Of a stretch of DNA of 64,000 nucleotides, positions 43,221-54,202 are shown in pieces. This DNA comes from Cystobasidiopsis lactophilus. Taxonomy: Eukaryota > Basidiomycota > Agaricostilbomycetes > Agaricostilbales > Chionosphaeraceae. The translations under genes were made by a program, and so were the position numbers. Positions within the stretch are counted from its first letter, which is position 1, and each line of letters opens with the position of its first letter. Below the pieces are notes generated by a model. The model made no database searches, had not been told where the DNA came from, and saw only the letters and a list, made by a program, of their open reading frames with translations. The stretch is taken from NCBI GenBank assembly GCA_001599975.1, contig BCIO01000003.1, positions 3,458,762 through 3,522,761 on the forward strand, read 5' to 3'.

Positions 43221-43947
43221 TCACACGGCGAAGCCGATCTTTTCGTCGTCGCCAAAGGAGGAGCCGGATGTGTCTGGCGAGCCGCCGGAGAGCAGGACTT
43301 CTTCGTCTAGGTACGGGCTGAAAGGTGCAGATGAATGACGCAATGATAGGTGGGAGAAGGCGTTGATGTCCGGGAGGTGAGAATCCCGCAGCTGGCGTGA
43401 GAGGGAGGAGAGTGGCGTAGCCGGTCTAGAGATGTCGTACGAGAGCGAGAGGCCAGAGTCCAAGCTCGACCGCGATTCGCCTTGGTAGGATGAATGGGCC
43501 AAGTGAGGGAAAGACGGGTAGGTTGGAAGGGAGGAGCCTCTGGACGGAGGGATGGGGAGCGCCCAGTCTGCCGCTGTTGAGAAGCGTATCATTTGAGGGT
43601 GGTTGAGACTGGCCAGATACCCCAGCTTTAATGCATGAGGGTCTGTCGAGGAGACGATGGGCGATTCGTCAAAGTCGACGCCTTCCTTGTCGGCCTTCTC
43701 AAAGTCCTGCTCCCAGCATGCCTCATGAGCTCCGGGACCTTGTGCGCTTTGCAAATTGAACCCACTTTGTCAATCTTAGCTTCTTCGAGGACCGACGCTT
43801 TCCGCCTGCGCTTCCATAAATAGGCAAAGGTGGCCACCACCCCAGAAACGAGGATCAAGGGTATGATGAGCTGTGAGTCGGGGGCCAAGGGCGTCAGTGG
43901 CCAGTTCCATTGAGAGGGAGGAATGACAAGAGACGTACAGAAGCCAT
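43221..43947 (-). CDS. Single-pass membrane protein, unknown
   Basis: The first exon is only MAS (9 nt of coding, 43939-43947, donor GTACGT); a 62-nt intron joins it to LIIPLILVSGVVATFAYLWK, one transmembrane helix with a basic cytosolic flank (RRRKASVLEEAKIDK). A further intron of about 60 nt gives DFEKADKEGVDFDESPIVSS and a Ser/Pro-rich tail to the stop at 43221. The spliced protein is about 215 residues. The N-terminus is very short, so it is probably a type III signal anchor with the tail in the cytosol. No family is recognised. It is convergent with the armadillo-like gene. Confidence 0.6.
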
Positions 43948-44329
43948 TTTAGAAGGGTCACATAGTGGGCCATCGCACCCATGCAAGCTCATCGCACTCG
44001 CCGTGGCGCCTGCTGCCTCCGTTGCTGAAGCCGCCACCGCCTGCCTCCGCCCCAGTTCATTGCCTCCAACCCTGCTCATCAAAACCGCATGGTGCCAGTC
44101 CAAGACAGAACGATGGTGGTGCGTCCAGAAGGTGTTGCGGACAGAAACGAGCACGGCTTCCGCGGTTTGTTTACTTTTTCTTTTCCGGTTGTTATTTTCG
44201 GGCGTTCTGACCCTAACCGCTTTGCAAACCAGCTGCAAGCACGCCGTTCTCTGCTAAATGTTACAAGAAACCAAAAAAGGCCCACTTGTTTAGTCGCAAA
44301 GGCGAAAGAAGAAACGAAAGGGAGGGGGA
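43948..44329. other. Spacer between two minus-strand membrane protein genes
   Basis: About 380 bp with no supported gene; the promoter of the single-pass protein and the 3' UTR of the multi-pass protein should be here. Confidence 0.4.
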
Positions 44330-46669
44330 TTAGCGATTGGTGGCGGTGTTGTTGAGCAGGCGAATTGCAGGCTTCTCGCCAGCCTTGGTGCGGATGCGCT
44401 TGATGGGTACGCGAATAGAAGCGTCTTGGTCGACGATGACCGTGGCGCCATCGTCCCTTGTTGGCTGCGCCACCACCGCCGGGACAGGCCGCGGCGATTC
44501 GAAGAACCGGCTCTCGGTCAGAGGAGCACCCTCCTTCTCGAAAGAGTAGATGCCACCGGTAGCGGTTGGTGCGTTTCGCCTGTCCCGGGGCGAGGAAGGA
44601 AGGGTCCTAGGCGGCACTTTGACCGGTGACGGTGGATCCTTCGGTGGCAAACTCGGCCGGCTCAAGCCGGACGACACCGTCTGAACTGTCGCTCTGGTCA
44701 GCGTGCGCTCTCTTGCGTTCACAATCTGGGCGTTGTAGACCGAAGATGGGCTGGGCGGCGCTGACGAAAAGATAGGGGAGCCTGGCGCTGGTGGTGGCAC
44801 CAAGGCCTCGTCGGACCCGTTGCCCTTGGCGTGTGGCGCGGCAATGAAGGAGGTAATGTTACGAGCCTGAGCGTCGCTCATGCGCACTTTGGCGTCGCCA
44901 AGGGAGGCCAGCGAGCCAAGCGACGCGTCGGAGTCTGGCCGGCGATCTGCCTGCGCCGCAGGCATGCGAGGCGGCTCCAGCACAAACTCGGCGGATTCCA
45001 CCCTGATCGTGCCTCTGCCCCTTGAAGATGCCAGCGTCGGCGTCGTCTGGTCTTGGTACGAGTCGTAAAGACTACTGGCGTCTTCGCCACCGTCGCCTCC
45101 ATTCACGTCTGGCGGCATCGGAAATCGCGAGACGGACAGGTCGCTGAGGTGGGACACTTCCGAGACCATTGACAAGGTGGTCTTCTTACTTTGATCGGAT
45201 TGGCCGCGCCGAGGAGCCAGCCGGATGCTCTGCCTGAGGTCGATAGCCGCCTGCCTTAAGTCCGAGGGTTTGCTCAGCGGCATGTAGACCTCGGTCTCGG
45301 GCGCCCTATCTGATGAACCAGCATCAGAAGGTGGCGGTGCCTTGGGAAGCGACCGCTTGCGGGGCGGCGGCACAAAGGAGATGCGAGGGGAGGTGACCCG
45401 CTGGAGCTTGGGGTCGGGGTCCATTGGGCTCTCTGGGATGTCGCGGGAAGACTCATCGGAGGTCGACAAGGAGAGGTCGGATTCCGAGTCGGACCGCAAG
45501 CGCTCGGGCTCTGCCGCCCTCAAGGCCACCAGCAGACTGCTCTCCCCAAGCCGCTCCTTCAGCGCTCCCGGCGCCCAGGATGGCACTCTTGAAGACCGCC
45601 GAATCACTGGCCCTGTAACCACTGCGGCTGAAATCCGTCGATTCGAAGAGGCGACGCCAGAGCTGGCCCGGCGCATCATCGGATGGTCGATGCGAAAGGT
45701 GGACATAGACGGCCGAGGCAGGCTGGCCAGCGAGCCGTCTTCATTCTCGAACTTGAAGCGGTCGAAGCTGACGGAATCGCGAAACGGGTATTGGAAGTCC
45801 CTGGTCAAAGCCCAGACCAAGAAAGTGAACACCTCAACGAGTACGAAGAGGCGGCCGAGCGGCGTGTCTTCAAAGTTGATGACGGCGAGCTCGACAATAG
45901 CCACGGCGATGGCGATTAAGGAGGCCACCACCAAGGGGGCAATGTGAAACAGATTCGACGCTGGGGTCGTCGGCTGCAAGTCAGAGTAGGCCGCCGAGAG
46001 CAGGTGAAACAAGATAATGATCCTTGGGTCACAAGCAGTGAGTCTTGGTTTTTTAAAGTAACGGGGAAAAAGCTCACAGGAAAGCGAGCTGCAGCGCGGC
46101 TGATGCTTTGTAGGTGCGGATCGGGAGGAACGATCGTGTGACGGTCGAGATCCGCCAGACTCCTCTGTGCGCAGATCGTCAGCTTGCTTTGGGGCCGAGG
46201 AAGAAAAGAGCACTGACTCCAGGATGCCGATTGTCCAGATCACCATGTAAAGCAGGAAGCGGGTGATCCGGCCAAGCAAGCCGTAGCGGGCCCACATTCC
46301 AGAATGTGTCGCTTGCTGCTCGTCAGGCCGAAGCAGGACATCTTGAATGCGCCAAGAAGGTGGGTTCGGCAAGGGCTGCTCCTCTTCGATCTTCTGCTTG
46401 GTGGGCGACGTTGCATCGTCGGTGGAGTCGATCTGTTCGCGTTTCCGGGGCTCTTCAACTCGACCAGGCTGCATCGACATGCGGTAGAGGAAGAATAGCT
46501 TGAAGGCGGTGGCAAGTGAGAGCGCAATGGCAGCAGTGACCGAGAGCCCCGTGTTCAGGCTGGTCGTGCCTTCGCACACGAGCAGGTTGGTCAGCGAGAA
46601 AACGGCGACCAGCAGGAACAGAATGCCGGCCACGACAATGTCGAGAAGAGCTCTGTTTGTCGGAGACAT
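44330..46669 (-). CDS. Polytopic membrane protein with long Ser/Pro-rich cytosolic tail
   Basis: The protein begins MSPTNRALLDIVVAGILFLL. Six hydrophobic segments are visible in the first 300 residues: IVVAGILFLLVAVFSLTNLL, LSVTAAIALSLATAFKLFFL, FLLYMVIWTIGILES, IIILFHLLSAAYSD, IAPLVVASLIAIAVAIVELA and LFVLVEVFTFLVWAL. Two introns that happen to be open in frame lie near 46145-46215 and 46021-46080. The remaining 450 residues are disordered, rich in Ser, Arg and Pro, with many RS/SP sites. No transporter signature or ATPase domain is present. The N-terminal layout recalls the extra membrane domain of ABCC transporters, but the ATPase cores are absent. The ATG lies only 16 bp after the stop of the small upstream gene. 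Confidence 0.65.
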   Translation of the reverse strand: MSPTNRALLDIVVAGILFLLVAVFSLTNLLVCEGTTSLNTGLSVTAAIALSLATAFKLFFLYRMSMQPGRVEEPRKREQIDSTDDATSPTKQKIEEEQPLPNPPSWRIQDVLLRPDEQQATHSGMWARYGLLGRITRFLLYMVIWTIGILESVLFSSSAPKQADDLRTEESGGSRPSHDRSSRSAPTKHQPRCSSLSCELFPRYFKKPRLTACDPRIIILFHLLSAAYSDLQPTTPASNLFHIAPLVVASLIAIAVAIVELAVINFEDTPLGRLFVLVEVFTFLVWALTRDFQYPFRDSVSFDRFKFENEDGSLASLPRPSMSTFRIDHPMMRRASSGVASSNRRISAAVVTGPVIRRSSRVPSWAPGALKERLGESSLLVALRAAEPERLRSDSESDLSLSTSDESSRDIPESPMDPDPKLQRVTSPRISFVPPPRKRSLPKAPPPSDAGSSDRAPETEVYMPLSKPSDLRQAAIDLRQSIRLAPRRGQSDQSKKTTLSMVSEVSHLSDLSVSRFPMPPDVNGGDGGEDASSLYDSYQDQTTPTLASSRGRGTIRVESAEFVLEPPRMPAAQADRRPDSDASLGSLASLGDAKVRMSDAQARNITSFIAAPHAKGNGSDEALVPPPAPGSPIFSSAPPSPSSVYNAQIVNARERTLTRATVQTVSSGLSRPSLPPKDPPSPVKVPPRTLPSSPRDRRNAPTATGGIYSFEKEGAPLTESRFFESPRPVPAVVAQPTRDDGATVIVDQDASIRVPIKRIRTKAGEKPAIRLLNNTATNR

Positions 46670-46685
46670 TTGAGCTGGTTCCCGA

Positions 46686-47041
46686 TCAAGCGAAGGCAGG
46701 TGGGCCGCACCGATTCAAGCGCGCGAAGGAGATCATGAGTATGCCAGAAGCCAATGCCAGCACCCCTGCAAGACGGTCGTGAGTGAGACTGCGGTACGCA
46801 TCGTGACCAGAACAATGCGCACCTAGTGAAACGAATGGGATGTTGGCGAGGACGGCTTGGACCTAGTGTCCCTCTCCCGTTGCTCAGTGCTCCTCGCACG
46901 TTGATGAAATAGTCAACGCACCTCTGGGTTCTTCGAGAAGTAAAGGCCGCGAGCCCGGGCTGCCTCTGTGGCATTGAACAAGCCGGTCACGCCTTCGATG
47001 GTCACATTGTTGGCGGATTTGGCGGCCAGGGCAAAGGCCAT
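46686..47041 (-). CDS. Small membrane protein of about 79 residues
   Basis: Three exons: 46922-47041 (MAFALAAKSANNVTIEGVTG onward), a small exon encoding VQAVLANIPFVSL, and a last exon GVLALASGILMISFARLNRC ending PPAFA at 46686. The C-terminal half is one transmembrane helix; the N-terminus is polar. I do not recognise it; size and shape resemble small mitochondrial or ER subunits. Donors are GTGCGT and GTGCGC. Additional 5' exons cannot be excluded. The stop is 16 bp upstream of the start of the large membrane protein gene on the same strand. Confidence 0.55.
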
Positions 47042-47693
47042 CGGGTGGGCGGCCAGCGCGGGTAGCGTACAACGAGTGAATTGGGTTTTACAGTGCTGCC
47101 ATACAGCTTTTGAGCGAGTGCACGGGGCATGTGGAGGGCGGCGGCTCACTGAAAAGTCGTCACCAGGACCACTTTGGGGGAGGCCAGCTCGCAGGGAAAC
47201 CGAAATACTTCTTAAACGAGAGTCGGGCACAATTAACACGAACACAAGGACCAAGAAGAGGAGCAAGACCCCTCGGAGGAGGTGGTCGACTGAGCCAAAG
47301 GAGACAGAGAGCACGCAAGCTTGACAACCGCGGGCACTGAGTTTCAAGTGGCCTTCCTCCGTTTGAGCGGCTCGTCTGCGTCCGTCCATGGCCTGATATA
47401 ATCTAGCTGATCCTCATCAGAGCAGAAGGACAGAGAACAGCGGTGCCAAAGGAGAAAAGACGGCGCAGATGTCGGCCAGAGCCAGCACCTCTGCCTGCCG
47501 GTCAAGGGTGTGGGCGCTCATCGATAGCTGGGCGCACATCGGACGGTCCGGCGCGCATCAGATCACATCAGAGCACTTCTCCGTACATGCAGAGCTGTCA
47601 AGAGGGCAAGAGAAGCACCAGAGGTCGCCCATCACGGTCAACCTCGTCAGGCGCTTGAGCGGCCAACTCTTTGTCAAGAGCCGCCACGGCATC
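47042..47693. other. Divergent spacer before the MYND gene block
   Basis: About 650 bp between the small membrane protein start and the first MYND gene. No supported gene; it marks the left edge of the MYND accessory block. Confidence 0.4.
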
Positions 47694-48746
47694 ATGCAGC
47701 GCGTTCTGGGCACTTGGACTGACAAGCAGCTCATAGAGATCTATCAACTGAACTGGTACGTCCAAGAAGCCCGCATTCGATTTCGCGCGCTGGAGCCCGA
47801 GCACCACTGATGCTCGCCTTTATTCTAGCTGCCCGGTGTGCAAAGCCAGTGAAGACACGCCAGGGGTCTATCTCAGCGTCTGCGCGGCTTGTCGAGGTCA
47901 GTGGGCTGTTATGCTGACCGCTGTCGCCCCAATTCACGCGGCGCTTGTGACCAGTTGTTGGCTACTGTGTGCGTTCGGTCTCGCAAGCTGTGGGGTGCAT
48001 GGTTCCTGAACCCCTGAAGCAGAGCAAGGCCTGCCAGAAGTCCGATTGGAAGGAACAGTGGGTTCGCTCTCCATCCTGCATCGAGGACAGCACTCACCCT
48101 CCCCCATCGGTGGCGCAGCAAACAAGTGTGCCACGTCTACGGCCAACTTTTGCTGCCAGGAAACGGAGCAGGTGACTCCCTCGTCCAAAGGCGCATCTTG
48201 GTCGAGTTGGTCAGAGAGTTCGAGGAGGAGGCCGGCTCGCGTCTCCTCTTGATCGAGTTCAGCTTGGGTCTCCAGATGGGCTCCCGGCAGATACCTCTCG
48301 ACGCGAAGGAATATGCAAAAAAGCGTGTTCAAATCGCCTCCGACCCCGCCCTCGTCACCGTCCTGACTTTGAACTTCGCCCCCTCCCAGAAGCCAGAGCA
48401 CCACAAGGACCGCCTCGCAGCTCATGTCGGCCGACTCGAAATCAAGACCAAAAGCGATGCGGCCAAGCTCTTCATGACCGACATGGAGCCGACGATAGCT
48501 CTGGGTAGATCTCGGTGNTCGCCCATCCTCGGCATCACCTTGTTCCTATATCTTGGCGGCGACCTCGAAGTCAACCTTTTCAGATGCCAGCCCGTCTTCC
48601 TGGCGGATGACTTCTTTCACAAGATGATGAACCCACGCTTTCTCCTCTATATGCAAAACGCCACGGCCGCGTTGGAAGCAGACCCAACCATCATAGTCGG
48701 ACTCATCCAGAAGCACATCGAGGACGACAAAAACTATGTTGAATGA
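47694..48746 (+). CDS. MYND zinc-finger protein, family copy 1
   Basis: Five exons (47694-47755, 47829-47896, 47955-47977, 48023-48057, 48119-48746) sum to 816 nt, 271 residues, all in phase. The N-terminal helix TWTDKQLIEIYQLN precedes a complete MYND finger split over four exons: CPVCKASEDTPGVYLSVCAA, CRVVGYC, SKACQKSDWKEH and KQVC. The C-terminal 200 residues include LVQRRILVELVREFEEEAGS and a block GITLFLYLGGDLEV shared with copies 2 and 3. MYND fingers usually bind proline-rich peptides in partner proteins. One base (48518) is ambiguous (N). The start ATG is the last one before the shared helix. The exon sizes 68 and 35 are identical in copy 2. Confidence 0.75.
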
Positions 48747-49209
48747 CGCCAGCTGCCTAGCGAAGCGGGCGCTTCCCTTTTCCATTTCTCGCAGCGACAC
48801 TTTTCTCGCCAACCTCTTTACGTCGCTGGAATCCGCATACTCCTTTCATTCTTGTCGGCGCTCATATCGTGGCGATCCCGAGGGGCTCAAGACTGCCACG
48901 GTCTCTTGTGGTTGTTGAAGAAGAGCTGGTTTTGGCATCTCCTCATTCTCCGTCTCTCCGTCATTCGCTCTTGGTGGTCAAGCGCGGGTACCTTTACGGG
49001 TCTTCACACCTTTCAATGTTCTTCAGCCTCGAAGAGCATGCGTCAATATGACGATGTCATCTCCCTTTGCTGTCAAGCTTCCTCATTGCAGTCGGGAAAT
49101 CTCTAGGTGTGATGATGAGGGGATATAGGAATGCAAGCTGCACAGGGAAGCGATGCCGGTACTGATAAAAGAACGAGAGTCTAGCAATATTCTTTCCGCA
49201 TCGCGTTCT
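48747..49209. other. Convergent spacer after MYND copy 1
   Basis: About 460 bp with no supported gene between convergent stops. Confidence 0.4.
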
Positions 49210-50566
49210 CTACTTAGATGCAAAGTAGTCCTTGAACTCCTTGCTCTCCAAGAAGCGCTTGACAATGTTGGCCAAAGTCTGAGGCGCATGTTCATACCTG
49301 CTAGCTCGGGTGAGGGTGTAGGTGTATAGCTTCTCCGCGAAAAAGAGCAACTTGTCGCCACTGCTCAGCGCAAGAGCGGTCTGAAGCGAACGCGACCTGA
49401 CTCACGCTGGCCGCGCACTCTGCAACTCCATGGGCGGTTCCAGCCATCGCTTTAGCCAGCTGGACCAGTCTAAGCTGCACGTCAATTGTTCCCATGGGTA
49501 ATAACACACCCATTCGATTTTGGGCTTCATCTTTGATACCGTTTCCTTGAACTCATACCACACCATCTGCCACAAGGCTATCGAAGGACTGCGAGATTTG
49601 CGTTTCAGAAAGGACGTACAGATCGTAGCTCTCGGATCAGCTTTGAATAAGCTAGAATCGCAAACGAATCTCAAAGTGAGCGAAGGCCTCAGGACACTCT
49701 GAAGCCGTTCAGCGTACCAGGACTGGCGTTTACGACGGAATAGAATGCTTTCTCGCCGGCATGCAGCTGAGTGTAATGACGATGGATCTCGATAACCTCC
49801 TTGACCTGCGCGTCCGGCAGTATTGAGTCTGATGTCAGTGTTGAGGTATCAGGAACCGAACCTCTCCATACCCCTTTTCCAAAGAACGAAGACGGAATAT
49901 GTGCTTGCTGAAGACCTCGATGACATCGTTTTTCAGATACTTAAGTAGGAAAACGAGAGCGTCATGGGCGACCCGATGTTCGTTGTGAATGAAAGCGTCC
50001 TTTGCGCTTTCGAACAAGCCGTAGAGCTGCCTATAGCTAAGTTAATAGTCTAAATCATAGAGATGACGTACCTGGTGAGCGAAGTCCTGGAGGCTGAAGG
50101 CCGGGATCTGGACAGGATGTTCGCGCATAAAGTCGCGAAGCTGTTCGCCCACCACGACATCAGCCGAATCCCAGCTTCTCTAGGCATGACTATACCACGA
50201 TAGCATATTCCACCAGATCTTCCCAATCTCCGCAGCCATCGCCAAAGTTGCGGAACGCCAGGCGTTGTTCTCCAAACAGTTCCAACATCTGGCGGACAAG
50301 TGAGCAGCGTAAGACGTCAAAAAGAGAAGAGCCGACCAGAATTAAATCACCGACTATGACCATGGATCCTGGGCAGGCGAGCGCAGGATGAGCAAGCGAG
50401 CGCAGTTTGCGGCATGCGAAATGGCGCATGGCGCACCTTGTTTGAGGAAATAAATGAAGAAGACTTCAAATCCATGTCTGTTTGCTTCGAGATTCAGAGC
50501 CTCTTGCTGGGCGCGAATGCTTTCTTCGAGGCCGTCAAGTGGGGCTGTCACCATGAGCCGTTCCAT
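49210..50566 (-). CDS. Unrecognised multi-exon helical protein
   Basis: The frame opened at 50566 reads MERLMVTAPLDGLEESIRAQ and is joined through GTGCGC and other short introns to MLELFGEQRLAFRNFGDG, SWDSADVVVGEQLRDFMREH, RQLYGLFESAKDAFIHNEHR and KNDVIEVFSKHIFRLRSLEK. The last exon ends TLANIVKRFLESKEFKDYFA with a stop at 49210-49212. The protein is about 350 residues, mostly helical, without a signal peptide. No family is recognised. It sits between two MYND copies in opposite orientation and does not share their sequence. Confidence 0.5.
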
Positions 50567-51499
50567 GTCGACTGTTGCGTCGCAATCGGTACGAGACCAA
50601 CCGATGCCCGACGCTCACTGCAGAGGCGCTCAGAAGGTGTTCTCAATACGACCTACAGACCTTCGACCAAGTTCTTCTTGTAAGTCAGACGTATTCTGGT
50701 TCCATCCGCACGTCTTCACCCAAGGAGCTGGCCCTCAAACTATGACAAATCTTTTCGAGGCCCCACAGAAGAGGAAAGAGACCGTTCTTGACTGTCGATG
50801 GCAGTCAGATTAGAGGAGAGCGCCCGAGATGCCTGCCTAGCAAGAACAACGTCGACTCCTCCTCTCGCGAATAACGAGGGGGACACCAAGTGACCTAAAG
50901 GATAGCGCAGAGATGACCGTCTTGTTAAGTGCAGGAGAAGAAGAGGCTTGCAATGGAGTAACAGAAGGAGGCAGATGGACAATGACGATGGTTTCTTTGA
51001 TGAGCGGCTTTTGGACCGCCTCCAAAGGTGTGGCATGCATTGGAGGAGATCCTTGACGGCAGGTTTGTAGAAGAGACCTGGAACAGTCGGGATACTCTGC
51101 AATGCAGAGCTAGAACGATGATTAGTTGCAAAGAAGGTTGAACAGAGCTGGACGCGTCGGCATTGGCGTGACCGCCAAAGTTCGGTCCAGGCTGTCGCTC
51201 AAACTTCTCTTCTAGAAGTAAAGGAGTGCATGCCAGCGCCAGGAATGCAGAAGCAAGGGCAAAATTGAGCACTCGTCAACTTGGAGCGACTCGGACGGCC
51301 TTCACTGGCAGCATTGTTGAGGACAGGACGCACATCGGTGGCCAAGACACGCCTCCGTCCCAAGCAGGCTACAATACCGCGTCCAGAAAAGGCAAAGAGA
51401 AGCACCAAAGGTGGCACCTCGCGCAGCCCACTTCGTCGCCACCGAAAAAGGAGCTCTTGCTCTCCAGCCCTCGACGCTGACTTTGCGTATACGTTTGCC
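50567..51499. other. Divergent spacer before MYND copy 2
   Basis: About 930 bp contain short frames only; one on the plus strand (51226-51480) precedes copy 2 but has no domain. Promoters for the minus-strand gene and copy 2 are expected here. Confidence 0.4.
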
Positions 51500-52576
51500 A
51501 TGGGATCCTATGAAAACAAGGAGAAAGCCTTAGTGCGAGCGCTCGGCAACCTCAGCGACGGCGAATTGATCAAAGCGTACGAGCTGAACTGGTGCGCGCG
51601 CCATGCCTCTTGTCAAAACTGCTGCCAGCCGCCGTGTTCTGACTCCTCAACTTGCAGCTGCCCGATATGCAAGACCAGTGAGGACACAGAAGGAGTCCAG
51701 CTGCTCGTCTGCTCTGCCTGCAAAGGTTCGTTTGCAGGTCGTTCAAAGCGCTTTCCCCAAATTTCATTGACAGACACGATTCAGTCGTTGGCTACTGTGT
51801 TCGTCTTTCTGTCCTGACCTGATGCTTTTTCAAACGTCTGACGTATCCTGTACAGAGCAAGGCTTGCCAGAAAACCGATTGGAAACGCCAGTATGCACGC
51901 TTCTATAAGATTGTTTGGTCAGCTCTGACACAGCGCGACGCACAGCAAGATGAATTGCGACGATTATGGAAGTATACTTGAGGCAGAATGCAAGCCCAGA
52001 ACTATGCTCTTGAGGCGCATCGTTCTTCATCTGGTGGAGGAACTGGCGGAGTCGATCTATGGCCAAATCGACCTTTTGTTCGCCTTGTGCCTTCAAATTG
52101 GAGTAAATAACATCGCCAAGGAGCCCAGCGGTTTTGTCCAGCAAGCCTGCCAGGTCGCCGCTTCGCTTACCGGGATCATCGCCGTGGTGCTCGACGTTGT
52201 CCCCTCAACCGACGTTTCGCCCAAAAAGCAACGCCGTAGCGCCAAAGTGGCGCGATTCCAGCTTCTCAGTGTAGCTCAAGCTGCGGCGATCTGTGGACCG
52301 AACCTGCCGCGGACGATCGATCGCATCCACGCCAGCGGTGGCCCAACGCACGGCGCCGTCGTCTTCCTCTATCTTGTCGGTCCCGCCGAATTCCCTTTCA
52401 TTAAACCGAAACATATTCTTCTTTCTATGCTCGAACTTTCTATGCTCGAAAAGACGCTCATGAGCCTGGCCGGCCTCGCGGCCATTCGGAAATTGACCGC
52501 CTCGCTGGAAGACGATCCGACCTGCCTCTGGGGGCTCCTGGAAGACGCGTGCCTGGCAATAGAGAAGCTCATATGA
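51500..52576 (+). CDS. MYND zinc-finger protein, family copy 2
   Basis: Five exons (51500-51591, 51658-51725, 51785-51810, 51856-51890, 51946-52576) give 283 residues in phase throughout. The N-terminus reads MGSYENKEKALVRALGNLSD, with the shared helix ending YELN. The MYND finger is complete: CPICKTSEDTEGVQLLVCSA, C-K-V-V-G-Y-C, SKACQKTDWKRH and KMNC. The C-terminal domain has SIYGQIDLLFALCLQIGVNN, a basic patch SPKKQRRSAKVARFQLLS and GAVVFLYLVGPAEFP, aligned with copy 1. Intron positions and phases match copy 1 exactly, so the two copies come from gene duplication, not retroposition. It probably acts as a protein-binding adaptor. The two proteins have diverged strongly outside the finger. 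Confidence 0.75.
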
Positions 52577-52868
52577 TGGCGTGTTAGAGCATCTGGACAC
52601 ATCTTTTTCTCCCACCCTTGTTTTGGTGTCGCCGGCCACTACGCCTACACCTCCCAGCTCCGCCCTTTTCGCTTCTTTAACGCAACAGAGGTCGTCAAGA
52701 CTCGTTCTTTCTTCTGTGGCGACCGGCAAGGACTTTCCCACGAATGAGTGTACAATCATTTCACATGCTCGACCGGCCGATCGGTTTTTGTTGACCGTTG
52801 AAGACTGATCATCTTTGGCTCCCTTGTCTCTCCTTTGTGCTCCTCCACCACTCGTCTTCTCAACCACT

Positions 52869-53391
52869 ATGGATCCGTGTGACCTCGAGCCAGATCGATT
52901 CTACCGCTTGCTGCTAGGTATGTCTCGTCGTTTCCTGCTCCGCTCTGGTCTGGTGGCTCAGCACGAATCCCAAACAGCGATTGATCTCTGCGTCTGGAAT
53001 ATGCTGGACGACTCACTCCAGTCGTATCTCATTCATCAGGCTTATGTACCTCGTAGGCCGTTCTCCGCGCCTCACAAGGACAGTCCACTGACCCGGGCCG
53101 TTGCCAACAGCCCGTTCCCCGGAGGAGCACGCCCAGCGTAGATTCCACTCCCTGCTCTCCCACCAATCCGTTTCAAAAATGGACTGGACCCTTATGGACC
53201 TGCGCCAAAAGGTCATGCACTTCATGCAATCCGGCACTTCCCTCGGCCACGTCCGTTCCGGCATGTGCTGGCTCGAAAAGCTCGCCAAGCGCTTGGCCCT
53301 CAACGAACGCGAGCGGTTCATTTTGCTGTTCAGAGTCGCATCGGCTCAGAGGCGGTGTTGGATGTGGGAGGAGCGGTTGTTCGTCGAGTGA
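52869..53391 (+). CDS. Small unrecognised protein beside the MYND genes
   Basis: The ATG at 52869 gives MDPCDLEPDRFYRLLLG, continuing to IDLCVWNMLDDSLQSYLIHQ. An intron at about 53051-53111 (GTAGGC...AACAG) keeps phase and joins RSPEEHAQRRFHSLLSHQS, then a helical end (CWLEKLAKRLALNERERFIL) with a stop at 53391. A possible 44-nt intron after LLLG would break the frame and was not used. The protein is about 155 residues. No domain is recognised. Confidence 0.4.
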
Positions 53392-53776
53392 AGATCGAGA
53401 CTTTCTCTCGGAGAGACACGACCTTGGGGGCGATGAGAATCAAGCAAAGGTGCCGTGAGAGGTTTGAGTTGGAGGTGTAGGACGGAGATGTAGCGTGAAG
53501 TTGGGGCGCAGGACAAGCAGTGCGAACGATCAGACATTGGAATCTTCTTCAAAACTATCCCTTAAAGACAATCGGCTATAGGGTCAGCGGTGTTCTTGAT
53601 GCGTTTCCGCAATGAGATGCGGCTCCTTTGGCAGACCAGAACTTGAGACGCTCGTCGCCCCCCGAACGCCACCACTCTTTTGTTCATTCCTCGACGTCTC
53701 CGCGATCGCCTGTACCTGTAATTTCACACCACTCCACACCCTTCTTTCCGTAGTGCAGCGAACGCCGATCTTCAAC

Positions 53777-54202
53777 ATGGACATCAAGGAGCTCTTGGGC
53801 AATTTGGAGCTCGATGAACTCGCGGAGGTTTACGAATTGAATAGGCGAGCGAACCATCTCCTGAATGGAATGCAAGCTGATGCTTGACCTTGCATAGTTG
53901 TCCTCGCTGTAAAGCGAACGAAAGCACACCGGGAATTCGTCTGAACGTCTGCAGAGCGGCCGGAAGGTCACGGCGTGGTTCTCGTCCTCTACGTTTTTGG
54001 CATGCTGGGCGTCTTCCCGCTCTTCCGGCGCTTCTATACGCCGAAACCGCTGACAGAGGGCACCATGGCCACTATGAGTGGCGAAGGCCTTTTCCACCTG
54101 CATCGCACGATCCAAGGCGTCGAAACCGACCCTCTGTCCGTGGGCGCCATGATCGAGCTGGGGTTAGAAATGCGCAGGCAGAAAGACCTGGCCGATGCGT
54201 AG
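53777..54202 (+). pseudogene. MYND family copy 3, decayed by internal deletion
   Basis: Exon 1 (53777-53844) has the family helix LELDELAEVYELN. The intron at the conserved position (53845-53897) has a GC donor. Exon 2 begins with the first half of the finger (CPRCKANESTPGIRLNVCRA) and should continue with the second half, but that part is missing: the sequence passes straight into the C-terminal block GHGVVLVLYVFGMLGVF, homologous to GAVVFLYLVG of copy 2, and in a different frame. The end (LTEGTMATMSGEGLFHLHRT to LADA) aligns with the C-terminus of copy 2. So the second half of the finger and the middle domain are lost and the frame is shifted. It is best read as a pseudogene of the host family. 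Confidence 0.6.
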
